Source of the DNA: Isoptericola sp042668085
GTDB lineage: Bacteria > Actinomycetota > Actinomycetes > Actinomycetales > Cellulomonadaceae
Direction of reading: 5' to 3'
Assembly: GCF_042668085.1 (NCBI RefSeq)
Contig: NZ_JBHVBO010000066.1
Coordinates: forward strand, 1-19,438
Length of the DNA stretch: 19,438 bases
Every line of letters starts with the position of its first letter. Position 1 is the first letter of the stretch. Both the position numbers and the translations under genes were made by a program. This document shows positions 8,322 to 15,349 of the stretch, piece after piece. Below the pieces are notes generated by a model. That model saw only the letters and a program-made list of their open reading frames with translations. It searched no databases and had not been told where the DNA came from.

Positions 8322-10259
8322 TCAGGACTGCCGGAGGAAGACGCGCATGGCGCCCGCCTCGCGATTGCCCCAGAGCGCGTAGGGCACGAAGGCCACCGGC
8401 GCGCGGTGCGTGGTGGGCGCCGGGACGCCCAGCGGGGGATACGGGTCGTCGCCCGTCGGGGGCGCGACGGCGAGGTCGCCGCGCAGCACGTGCCACGGGT
8501 GGGCGTCGTCGACCGTCAGGCGGGCCACGTCGTCGGCCGCGAGGAGGAGGTCGTCCACAGGGGCGGGGGAGTCCTGCTGCTCGACGCAGTACACGAGGGG
8601 CCCGCGCAGGACGGCGGCGCTGCCGCGGGCGGCGTCGAGGTGCGGGTGCGCGGTGACCGCGCGGACCGGCATCGGCAGGTCCAGCACGACCGTCTGCCCG
8701 GGTGCCCAGGCACGGGTCAGCCGGAGCCAGCCGTCGGCCGGGCTCTCGGGGACGGGCTCGCCGTCCACCGTGGCGGTGGCGCCGTCGGCCCATGCGGGCA
8801 CGCGCAGCGCGAGCGTCGTCGCGCCGACCGCGGCGCGACGCACCCGCACCGTGACGCGGCCGTCCCACGGCAGGTCGGTCGTCACGTCGACGTCCAGCGC
8901 GGGGGAGTCGATCGCGGCGCTCGCGTACAGGGCGACGGTGAGGGTGTCGCCGTCGGCCACGGCCAGGTGGTCCTGGAGCTCCGAGTTCCAGCGGACCACG
9001 TTGGGCGGGCAGCAGGGGCAGCCGAACCAGGCCCGGCGCAGCAGCTCGCCGTCCTTCTCGGCGCCGCTGCGCTGCGCGTGGTCGGGGCGGCGCTGCAGCG
9101 GGTTGTCGTAGAAGAAGGCGGCGCCGTCCTCCGACAGCCCGACGGCGTACGCGTTGTGCAGCACCCGCTCGACGTGGTCCAGCACGTCGGCGCGGCCGCT
9201 GGCGAGGAAGAGGCGCCATCCCCACTGCGCCGTCCCGATCGCAGCGCACGTCTCGGCGTACGCGCGCTCGGCGGGGAGCTCGAACCGGTCGCCGAACGCC
9301 TCGTCGGAGTGCCGGGAGCCGACGCCGCCGGTGAGGAAGGACTTGCGCGCCACCATGTCGTCCCACAGGTGCTCGAGACGGGCGAGAAGCGCGTCGTCGT
9401 GCGTCTCGAGCGCGACGTCGGTGGCGCCGGCGGCCAGGTAGACCATGCGCACGGCGTGCCCGGTGACGGACTCCAGCTCGCGCAGGGGTACGGCGTCCTG
9501 GAAGTAGTCCGCCGCGAAGATCGTGTGCGCGAGCGTCCCGGCGCCGCGGCGCTCAACGAACAGCCGGGCCTGCTCCAGGTAGCGGCGGTCGCCCGTCTCG
9601 CGGGCGAGCTCCACGAGGGCCATCTCCACCTCGGGGTGGCCGCAGTACGCCGCCTCGCCGTCGGGCCCGTAGCGCTCCACGACGAGGTCCGCGAACCGCG
9701 TGGCGACGTCGAGCAGGCGGCGGTCGCCGAGCTGGCGGGACGCCGCGACGGCGGCCTGGGCGAGGTGGCCGAGGTTGTACATCTCGTGCCCCCAGGAGAG
9801 GTCCTGCCAGGGTTCCTTGGGGCTCTGCGGCGACTGGTAGAAGGTGCCGAGGTAGCCGTCGGCGCGCTGGGCCTGCTCGATCAGCGCAACCGACTCCTCG
9901 AAGAAGTCGCGGGCCATCTCGAGGGCCGCGGCCTCGCTCGCGTCGGCAGGCTCGCGGCCGAGCTCGTAGGCGATCCCCTCGAGCGTCTTGTAGACGTCGG
10001 TGTCGAGGAACGGGTAGCGCCCGCGGTAGTCGCCGACCGACGGGTCGTGGAGGCGCCGGAAGTTGTCGAGGTTCCCGGCCCGCCGGATCTCGCGCACGAC
10101 GTGCGGCACGGTGACGACGCGGTTGCGCCGCTGCCAGTCGTGGAGCAGGCCGCCGGTGAGGCGGACGCGGTCCGTGCCGAGCGGGGCACCGGCACGGCCG
10201 GTCGTCGCGACGGCGGGGGCGCGGGTCGGGACGGGAGCCAGGTTCGGGGTGATGGCCAC
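8322..10259 (-). CDS. GH127 beta-L-arabinofuranosidase
   Basis: A 645-residue retaining glycosidase with a zinc-bound cysteine nucleophile. HypBA1 of Bifidobacterium longum (658 residues) uses acid/base Glu322, zinc ligands Glu338, Cys340, Cys417, Cys418, and Cys417 as nucleophile. Here Glu320 (DEAFGD), Glu336 and Cys338 (AYAETCAA), and Cys416 and Cys417 (CPCCPPN) fall at matching positions. An (alpha/alpha)6 barrel N-terminal half (WGHEMYNLGHL, TGHAVRMVYLAAG, FLTGGVGS) is followed by beta-rich domains from about residue 440. Known members cleave beta-L-arabinofuranosyl bonds in hydroxyproline-linked arabino-oligosaccharides. No signal peptide is visible, so it should act inside the cell on imported material. 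The GTG start has GAGGAG 6 nt upstream. It is the first gene of the minus-strand operon and diverges from gntR. A different arabinofuranoside substrate is possible, since the family is functionally mixed. Confidence 0.93.
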   Translation of the reverse strand: MAITPNLAPVPTRAPAVATTGRAGAPLGTDRVRLTGGLLHDWQRRNRVVTVPHVVREIRRAGNLDNFRRLHDPSVGDYRGRYPFLDTDVYKTLEGIAYELGREPADASEAAALEMARDFFEESVALIEQAQRADGYLGTFYQSPQSPKEPWQDLSWGHEMYNLGHLAQAAVAASRQLGDRRLLDVATRFADLVVERYGPDGEAAYCGHPEVEMALVELARETGDRRYLEQARLFVERRGAGTLAHTIFAADYFQDAVPLRELESVTGHAVRMVYLAAGATDVALETHDDALLARLEHLWDDMVARKSFLTGGVGSRHSDEAFGDRFELPAERAYAETCAAIGTAQWGWRLFLASGRADVLDHVERVLHNAYAVGLSEDGAAFFYDNPLQRRPDHAQRSGAEKDGELLRRAWFGCPCCPPNVVRWNSELQDHLAVADGDTLTVALYASAAIDSPALDVDVTTDLPWDGRVTVRVRRAAVGATTLALRVPAWADGATATVDGEPVPESPADGWLRLTRAWAPGQTVVLDLPMPVRAVTAHPHLDAARGSAAVLRGPLVYCVEQQDSPAPVDDLLLAADDVARLTVDDAHPWHVLRGDLAVAPPTGDDPYPPLGVPAPTTHRAPVAFVPYALWGNREAGAMRVFLRQS

Positions 10260-10271
10260 GAAAATCTCCTC

Positions 10272-10283
10272 GGTGGTATATCA
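10272..10283 (-). promoter_or_regulatory. Candidate GntR operator A, before the GH127 operon
   Basis: The plus strand reads GGTGGTATATCA, fitting the consensus RGTRRYATRTCA shared by three sites in this window. It lies 12-24 bp upstream of the GH127 start codon, next to its GAGGAG ribosome-binding site, so a bound repressor would block initiation or early elongation. Assignment to the GntR protein encoded next door is inference. Confidence 0.5.
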
Positions 10284-10499
10284 CATTGCACATGCACGGC
10301 CACGTCGCCCAGCGGGCGAGCCGGCGTGACCTCGTCGTCCGGTACTGCTGCCGCCGTCCGCGTCGTCGCGTCCGGCGGGTCCTCGCGCCCCGGGAAGATG
10401 CCCGGAACCGCGCCGTTCCTGCAGGTGGGCGGGGTGCCGGGTCGCGGTCCCTGTGCCCGTCGCCGGGCGGGTCGTCTTGACCTGCCTGGCGATGTGGGC

Positions 10500-10511
10500 G
10501 GTAACATATCA
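10500..10511 (-). promoter_or_regulatory. Candidate GntR operator B, before gntR
   Basis: The plus strand reads GGTAACATATCA, differing from site A only by three transitions. It is 52-63 bp upstream of the gntR ATG and overlaps the candidate -10 box TAACAT (10502-10507), as expected for autoregulation. The flanking GTAAC is the GT-N-AC core seen in FadR-subfamily sites. Confidence 0.5.
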
Positions 10512-10562
10512 TGCACTACTGTGATCTCCACCACCCCCGGATCAGCCCGTGAGGAAGTGCTC

Positions 10563-11240
10563 ATGTCGGAAGCCGTAGCGTCGTTCCGCCGCATCGAGGC
10601 GCCGGTGAGCCTGCGCGAGACCGTCTCACGAGCGCTCACCGCGGCCATCGTCTCGGGCGACCTCGCCCCGGGCACGCTGGTGTCGGTGCCGTCGCTCACC
10701 GCGCGCTTCGCCGTGTCGGCGACGCCGGTGCGCGAGGCGATGCTGGACCTCGAGAAGCGGGGGTTCGTCACCGCGGTGCGCAACAAGGGCTTCCGGGTCA
10801 CCGAGGTCTCGCCGGAGATGCTGAGCCACATCGCCGAGGTGCGCCAGCTCCTCGAGCCGCCGGCGATGGAGAAGCTGGCGGGCCGCTTCCCGCAGGGCGC
10901 GCTGCCGGCCCTGCGCGAGCAGGCCGAGGCCATCGTCACCGGCGCCCGCTCGGGCGACCTGGTGACCTACCTCGAGGCGGACCGCGACTTCCACCTGCGG
11001 CTCACGACCCTGGCGGGCAACCCCCTGCTGGTGGACGTGGTGGCCGACCTGCGCAGCCGTGCACGGCTGCTCGGCCTGTCGCAGATGGTCGCCACCGACC
11101 GCCTGGAGCAGTCCGCGGCCGAGCACCACGAGCTGCTCGACCTGCTCGCCGCCGGCGACGCCGCCGGGGCGCGGGACCTCATGCGCCGCCACATCGGCCA
11201 CACCACCGGCTGGTGGGCGGGGCGGCCCGAGGACGACTGA
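10563..11240 (+). CDS. GntR-family (FadR subfamily, FCD domain) transcriptional regulator
   Basis: A 225-residue repressor. The N-terminal winged helix-turn-helix covers about residues 10-80 (LRETVSRALTAAIVSGDL, SVPSLTARFAVSATPVREAM, GFRVTEV). The C-terminal FCD effector domain has the expected metal-site residues: Asp140 and His144 (DRDFHLRL), then His residues in EHHELLDLL and MRRHIGHT. FCD regulators respond to small carboxylic acids, so a pathway intermediate such as hydroxyproline or pyrroline-4-hydroxy-2-carboxylate is a plausible ligand. The ATG at 10563 has GAGGAAG upstream. The frame stays open far upstream across the control region, but only this start gives a family-length protein. 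Its position between two divergent catabolic units, and the three shared motifs, suggest that it controls both. Confidence 0.94.
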   Translation: MSEAVASFRRIEAPVSLRETVSRALTAAIVSGDLAPGTLVSVPSLTARFAVSATPVREAMLDLEKRGFVTAVRNKGFRVTEVSPEMLSHIAEVRQLLEPPAMEKLAGRFPQGALPALREQAEAIVTGARSGDLVTYLEADRDFHLRLTTLAGNPLLVDVVADLRSRARLLGLSQMVATDRLEQSAAEHHELLDLLAAGDAAGARDLMRRHIGHTTGWWAGRPEDD

Positions 11241-11288
11241 CCCTGCGACGGTCGGCGACGTGGCCGGCCCCTCACCTGTCTTGGTATG

Positions 11289-11300
11289 TGACATATTACT
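11289..11300 (+). promoter_or_regulatory. Candidate GntR operator C, before the hydroxyproline dehydrogenase operon
   Basis: The plus strand reads TGACATATTACT, the reverse complement of the shared motif. It overlaps a perfect 11-bp palindrome, TATGTGACATA (11285-11295), with the GT-N-AC core typical of FadR-type operators. It is 25-36 bp upstream of the oxidase ATG in the 84-bp gap after gntR, giving this operon its own control point. Confidence 0.55.
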
Positions 11301-11324
11301 GGCCATCTACTCAAGGAGCAGCCG

Positions 11325-12542
11325 ATGACCGACGACGTCGTGGTCGTGGGAGCGGGCATCGTGGGCGCCGCGTGCGCCCGCGCGCTCGCCCGGCGCGGGC
11401 TCGCCGTGACCGTCCTCGACCGCGGCGGCGCGGCGTCGGGCACCACCGCCCACGGGGAGGGCAACCTGCTCGTCTCCGACAAGGAGCCCGGCCCCGAGCT
11501 GGAGCTCGCGCAGCACGCGGCACGGCGCTGGCCGACCCTCGTCGCGGAGCTGTCCGACGAGCTCGGCCCTCGATTCCCCGCCGTCGAGTACGACCCGAAG
11601 GGCGGTCTCGTCGCCGCGACCACCCCCGAGGGTGCCCAGCCGCTGCGAGAGTTCGCCGCCCGCCAGCGCGACGCCGGCGTGGACGCGCGGGAGCTCGACG
11701 TCGCCCGCGCGCTCGAGCTCGAGCCCGCGCTCAACCCCGGCCTGAGCGCCGCCGTCTGGTATCCCGAGGACGCGCAGGTGCAGCCCGTCGCCGCGGCCGA
11801 GGCCCTGCTCGCGTCCGCTCGCCGCGCCGGGGCGCGCGTGCGCCCCGGCACCGAGGTGGTGGGCGCGCTGCGCGACGGGGACCGGCTCGTCGGCGTCCGC
11901 ACCACCGGCGGCGACGTACCCGCCGGTGCCGTCGTCCTGGCCGCGGGGCCGTGGTCAGGTGTCGTCGCCGCGCGGCTCGGGGTCGCGCTCCCTGTGCGCC
12001 CGCGTCGCGGGATGGTGCTGGTGACGACCCGGATGCCGCACGTCGTGCGGCACAAGGTCTACGACGGCGACTACGTCGGAGCCACCCAGTCCGGCGACGC
12101 CGCGCTGCAGACGTCGAGCGTGGTCGAGTCCACCGCGGCCGGCACGGTGCTGATCGGGTCGAGCCGCGAGCAGGTCGGCTTCGACGACCGGCTGCGTGCC
12201 GCCGTGCTGCGCGAGATGGCCGCCCGCGCCGTACGGCTGTTCCCGTTCCTCGCCGACGCGAGCGTCATGCGGACCTACCTCGGCTTCCGCCCCTACGTCC
12301 CCGACCACCTGCCGATCGTCGGCCCGGACCCCCGTACCCCCGGCCTGTGGGTCGCGTCCGGCCACGAGGGCGCCGGGATCGGGCTGGGACCCGTCAGCGG
12401 CGAGCTGCTCGCCGACCTCTACACGGGTGCGGAGCCTGAGGTCGACCCCGCGCCGTTCCGCGTCGACCGCCCGGCGGTGCTCGCCGCCGACTCGCTCTCC
12501 GAGAGCGTCGTGCCGTCCGAGAAGACAGGGGAGGCCTCATGA
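11325..12542 (+). CDS. FAD-dependent oxidase, DadA-like subunit of D-hydroxyproline dehydrogenase
   Basis: A 405-residue DAO/DadA-family flavoprotein, predicted to oxidise cis-4-hydroxy-D-proline to pyrroline-4-hydroxy-2-carboxylate. An N-terminal FAD-binding Rossmann motif VVVVGAGIVGAACARALARRG (G9-x-G11-x-x-G14) is followed by the DadA-type segment TTAHGEGNLL and the C-terminal flavin motif SGHEGAGIGLGPVSGELLADL-like end. No signal peptide is seen. The ATG at 11325 has AAGGAG about 8 nt upstream. It overlaps the next gene by four bases (ATGA), and that gene overlaps the third, so three subunits are translationally coupled. The arrangement of DadA-like, small [2Fe-2S] and FAD/NAD subunits matches the heteromeric D-hydroxyproline dehydrogenase of Pseudomonas aeruginosa. 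A sarcosine- or opine-oxidase-type activity is the main alternative, but the downstream genes argue for D-hydroxyproline. Confidence 0.88.
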   Translation: MTDDVVVVGAGIVGAACARALARRGLAVTVLDRGGAASGTTAHGEGNLLVSDKEPGPELELAQHAARRWPTLVAELSDELGPRFPAVEYDPKGGLVAATTPEGAQPLREFAARQRDAGVDARELDVARALELEPALNPGLSAAVWYPEDAQVQPVAAAEALLASARRAGARVRPGTEVVGALRDGDRLVGVRTTGGDVPAGAVVLAAGPWSGVVAARLGVALPVRPRRGMVLVTTRMPHVVRHKVYDGDYVGATQSGDAALQTSSVVESTAAGTVLIGSSREQVGFDDRLRAAVLREMAARAVRLFPFLADASVMRTYLGFRPYVPDHLPIVGPDPRTPGLWVASGHEGAGIGLGPVSGELLADLYTGAEPEVDPAPFRVDRPAVLAADSLSESVVPSEKTGEAS

Positions 12543-12850
12543 CCACGCACCGGCAGGACGCCGGGCCACGCCCGCTGACCATCACGCTCGACGGCGAACC
12601 GTTCGCGGGCACCGAGGGGCAGACGATCGCGGGGATGCTGCTGGCCGCCCGGCGGCGGTCGTGGCGCACCACCAGTGTCGACGGCGCCCCCCGCGGCGTG
12701 TTCTGCGGCATCGGGGTGTGCTTCGACTGCCTCGTCACCGTCAACGGCGCCCGCGACGTGCGCGCCTGCCTGCGGCGCGCGGCCGACGGGGACGTCGTCG
12801 AGACGCAGCACGACCCGTTGCCGGGCACGGGCGCCGAGGTGACGTCGTGA
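12539..12850 (+). CDS. Small [2Fe-2S] subunit of D-hydroxyproline dehydrogenase
   Basis: A 103-residue ferredoxin-like protein with cluster ligands Cys56, Cys61, Cys64 and Cys77 (C-x4-C-x2-C-x12-C; visible as CGIGVCFDC and RACLR). It resembles the HcnA / sarcosine-oxidase-alpha N-terminal domain, the (2Fe-2S)-binding Fer2_4 type. It would carry electrons between the flavins of the two larger subunits. It starts with ATG in an ATGA overlap with the oxidase gene and ends in a GTGA overlap with the next gene. The small size is normal for the gamma subunit of heteromeric amino-acid and opine dehydrogenases. Confidence 0.88.
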   Translation: MTTHRQDAGPRPLTITLDGEPFAGTEGQTIAGMLLAARRRSWRTTSVDGAPRGVFCGIGVCFDCLVTVNGARDVRACLRRAADGDVVETQHDPLPGTGAEVTS

Positions 12851-14295
12851 GCCGCCGCACGGTGGTCGTCGTCGGGGCCGGGCCCGCGGGCCTCTCCGCC
12901 GCGCGCGCCGCCGCCCGGGCGGGCGCCGACGTGACGCTGCTCGACGCGTCCGACCAGGTGGGCGGTCAGTTCTGGCGGCACCGCGCGCTCCCGGGCGGCG
13001 GGACGGCGCCCGACGAGGCCTCCTTCCACCACGGCTGGGGCACGTTCGTGGCGCTGCGCGACGTCGTCGCCGCGCACCCGCGGGTCACCCTGCTGACGTC
13101 CGCCCAGGTGTGGGCGCTCGAGCGGCTCGACGACGGCGTGCGGCTGCGCGTGCTCGTCGGCCCCGCCGACGCCGCGGGACGCGAGCACCTCACCCTCACC
13201 CCCGACGCCCTCGTGCTCGCCACGGGGGCCCACGACCGGACGCTCCCGTTCCCCGGCTGGCAGCTGCCCGGCGTCACGACGGCCGGGGCCGCGCAGGCCC
13301 TCGCCAAGGCCGAGCGCGTGGCCGTCGGTGACCGCGTCGTCGTCGCCGGCGCGGGCCCGTTCCTGCTGCCCGTCGCCACGTCGCTGCTGCGCATCGGCGC
13401 GCGCGTGCTGTCGGTGCACGAGGCCGCGACGCCCGCGACGCTGGTCCGCGGCTGGGGCGCGCGGCCGGCCGGGCTGCTGGGCGCGGCGCACAAGACCGGC
13501 GAGCTCGGCGGGTACGCCGCGGCGCTCGCTCGGCACCGGGTCGCGTACCGGCTCGGCGAGGCCGTGGTCGCGGCGCGCGGCGACGGCCGGGTCGAGGAGG
13601 TGACGGTCGCGCGCGTCGACGCGCGGTGGTCGCCCGTGCCGGGCACCGAGCGGACGATCGCGGCCGACGCGGTGTGCGTCTCGCACGGGTTCACGCCCCG
13701 CCTCGAGCTAGCGGTCGCGGCGGCGTGCGCGATCTCTCCCGACCGCTTCGTCGTCGTGGACGACCGCCAGCGCACGTCAGCGCCGGGCGTGTGGGCCGCC
13801 GGCGAGCTGACCGGCATCGGCGGTGCCGAGGCCGCGCTCGCCGAGGGCTGGGTGGCCGGGCACCACGCCGGGGCAGGGGAGCCCGACGACCGCGGGCTCG
13901 CCCGTGCGGTGCGCCGTCGCGCCCGGTCGGCCGACTTCGCGCGCCGACTCGAGGCCGCGCACGGCATCCGCAGCGGCTGGACGTCGTGGCTGCGCGACGA
14001 CACGCTCGTCTGTCGCTGCGAGGAGGTCGACGCCGGCGCCCTGCGCGCGGCCGCCTGCGCCACCGCCTCGACCGACCTGCGCTCCGTGCGCCTCACCAGC
14101 CGCGCCGGGCTCGGCCCCTGCCAGGCGAGGATCTGCGGCCGCACGGTCGCGGAGCTCGTCGGGGCCCCGGAGCCCGCGGCCCGCGAGGGCACGGGGGCGG
14201 CGCCCGCGGTGCCCGACCGGCGGCCGATCGTCGTGCCCGTCCGGCTCGGCGACCTCGCCACCCTGCCCGACGACCCGGCGGTCGACGCCCCCTGA
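12847..14295 (+). CDS. FAD/NAD-binding oxidoreductase subunit of D-hydroxyproline dehydrogenase
   Basis: A 482-residue HcnB-like flavoprotein. FAD motif VVVVGAGPAGLSAARAAARAG opens the protein, with ASDQVGGQFWRH behind it. A second Rossmann motif, VVVAGAGPFLLPVATSLLRIG, lies near residue 165, and GVWAAGELTGIGGAEAALAEG is the C-terminal flavin segment. After about residue 385 comes a BFD-like iron-sulfur region with Cys389, Cys391, Cys425 and Cys430 (CRC and GPCQARIC). It starts with GTG in a GTGA overlap with the [2Fe-2S] gene; upstream in-frame codons belong to other genes. An upstream extension of the same frame runs through the oxidase gene but has no homology pattern. It is the third part of the proposed D-hydroxyproline dehydrogenase complex and probably passes electrons to an acceptor outside the complex. 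Confidence 0.88.
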   Translation: MSRRTVVVVGAGPAGLSAARAAARAGADVTLLDASDQVGGQFWRHRALPGGGTAPDEASFHHGWGTFVALRDVVAAHPRVTLLTSAQVWALERLDDGVRLRVLVGPADAAGREHLTLTPDALVLATGAHDRTLPFPGWQLPGVTTAGAAQALAKAERVAVGDRVVVAGAGPFLLPVATSLLRIGARVLSVHEAATPATLVRGWGARPAGLLGAAHKTGELGGYAAALARHRVAYRLGEAVVAARGDGRVEEVTVARVDARWSPVPGTERTIAADAVCVSHGFTPRLELAVAAACAISPDRFVVVDDRQRTSAPGVWAAGELTGIGGAEAALAEGWVAGHHAGAGEPDDRGLARAVRRRARSADFARRLEAAHGIRSGWTSWLRDDTLVCRCEEVDAGALRAAACATASTDLRSVRLTSRAGLGPCQARICGRTVAELVGAPEPAAREGTGAAPAVPDRRPIVVPVRLGDLATLPDDPAVDAP

Positions 14296-14380
14296 CGCGA
14301 CCCCCACCCTGATCCCGTATCCCGACACCGACCCCTCGCGTCCCGAGTCCGGAGGCGCGTGAACCGAGAGGACACATCGC

Positions 14381-15298
14381 ATGAGCTCCCAGAAGATCGA
14401 CCTGGGCGGCGTCGTCGTCGCGACGACGCTGCCGTTCACCCCCGACGCCGCGGCGCCCGCCGGCCTCGCGGTCGACTACGCCGGCTACGCCGCGCACGTC
14501 GACCACCTCATGGCTGCCGGCTGCCGGGGCGTGGGGCCCAACGGCTCGCTCGGCGAGTACTCGTCGCTCACGGACGACGAGCGCCGCAAGGTCGTGCAGA
14601 CCGCCGTCGAGGCCGTCGCAGGCCGGGGCATCGTCATCGCGGGCGTGCACGGCGTGGGCTGGCACCAGGCCCAGCACTGGGCCGAGCTCGCCCAGGAGGA
14701 CGGCGCCGACGCCGTCCTGCTGCTGCCGCCGACCATCTACCGGGCCAACCGGCGCGAGATCGTCGAGCACTACGCCCGCGTGAACGAGGTGGGCCTGCCG
14801 ATCATGGTCTACAACAACCCGTTCGACACCAAGGTCGACCTGACGCCCGACCTCGTCGCCGAGCTGGCGCAGCTCGAGAACGTGGTGGCCATCAAGGAGT
14901 TCTCCGGTGACGTGCGCCGGATCGCGGAGCTGCGCGAGGTGGCCGACATCGACGTCATCGCCGGTGCCGACGACCTGCTGTTCGAGTCGCTGGTCATGGG
15001 GGCGACGGGCTGGTTCGCCGGCTACCCGAACGCGATCCCCGAGGTCGCGGTCGAGCTCTACGAGCTGGTGCGGGCCGGGAAGATCACCGACGCGCGGGAC
15101 CTGTACGAGAACGTGGTCGCCATGTTCCGCTGGGACTCGCGCACCGAGTTCGTGCAGGCCATCAAGCTGTCCACGCAGATCGCGGGGCGCCCGTTCGGCA
15201 TCGAGACCCGCCCGCCGCGCGGCCCGCTGTCCCCGGAGCAGGAGGCCACCGTGCGGGCCGACACCGAGAAGGCCCTCGCGTACATCGCCCAGCGCTGA
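14381..15298 (+). CDS. Pyrroline-4-hydroxy-2-carboxylate deaminase (DapA/NAL family)
   Basis: A 305-residue TIM-barrel lyase of the dihydrodipicolinate synthase / N-acetylneuraminate lyase superfamily. It has the GPNGSLGEYSSLT phosphate/carboxylate loop (52-64), catalytic Tyr144 (MVYNNPF) and Schiff-base Lys172 (VVAIKEFSGD). In this context the predicted reaction is deamination and dehydration of pyrroline-4-hydroxy-2-carboxylate to alpha-ketoglutarate semialdehyde, the third step of trans-4-hydroxy-L-proline breakdown. The superfamily alone would allow other aldolase or lyase activities; the flanking dehydrogenase, epimerase and semialdehyde dehydrogenase make the assignment strong. The ATG at 14381 follows GAGAGGA. 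An 85-nt gap separates it from the dehydrogenase genes with no visible terminator. Confidence 0.9.
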   Translation: MSSQKIDLGGVVVATTLPFTPDAAAPAGLAVDYAGYAAHVDHLMAAGCRGVGPNGSLGEYSSLTDDERRKVVQTAVEAVAGRGIVIAGVHGVGWHQAQHWAELAQEDGADAVLLLPPTIYRANRREIVEHYARVNEVGLPIMVYNNPFDTKVDLTPDLVAELAQLENVVAIKEFSGDVRRIAELREVADIDVIAGADDLLFESLVMGATGWFAGYPNAIPEVAVELYELVRAGKITDARDLYENVVAMFRWDSRTEFVQAIKLSTQIAGRPFGIETRPPRGPLSPEQEATVRADTEKALAYIAQR

Positions 15299-15349
15299 GC
15301 CCGTCCCACACCGAGCCCGTCACCCAAGCCCGTCCCAGAGAGGCCGACC
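15299..15349 (+). repeat. Short direct repeat in the deaminase-epimerase spacer
   Basis: The 51-nt spacer holds three copies of GCCCGTC, at 15299-15305, 15315-15321 and 15328-15334. The first and third extend to an 11-base exact repeat AGCCCGTCCCA (15298-15308 and 15327-15337). There is no hairpin of note. This may be local slippage in a non-coding leader; no function is claimed. Confidence 0.4.

Larger units (their letters stand above)
10260..10562. other. Divergent control region between the GH127 operon and gntR
   Basis: This 303-bp intergenic stretch separates the GH127 operon (minus) from gntR (plus). AT-rich patches occur only at its two ends (about 10261-10290 and 10500-10530), each containing one copy of the shared 12-bp motif described separately. 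The GC-rich middle, about 10297-10495, shows no conserved reading frame, tRNA or riboswitch that I can recognise. A possible gntR promoter is TTGACC (10477-10482) with TAACAT (10502-10507), spacing 19, which would put the motif over the -10 box. Confidence 0.6.

Noticed and set aside
8263..9366. Extension of the binding-protein frame upstream to 9366.
   Set aside because: The extension reads Arg-rich sequence through the GH127 gene. The lipoprotein signal and GGGAGG site fix the start at 8262.
10297..10495. Possible small gene or structured RNA in the middle of the gntR-GH127 spacer.
   Set aside because: Only short Arg-rich frames and weak 5-bp stems such as CCGGG/CCCGG near 10391-10407 are seen; no ribosome-binding site with a convincing frame.
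14381..15298. Housekeeping dihydrodipicolinate synthase (lysine biosynthesis).
   Set aside because: The family residues are shared, but every neighbour belongs to hydroxyproline breakdown and no lysine genes are nearby.
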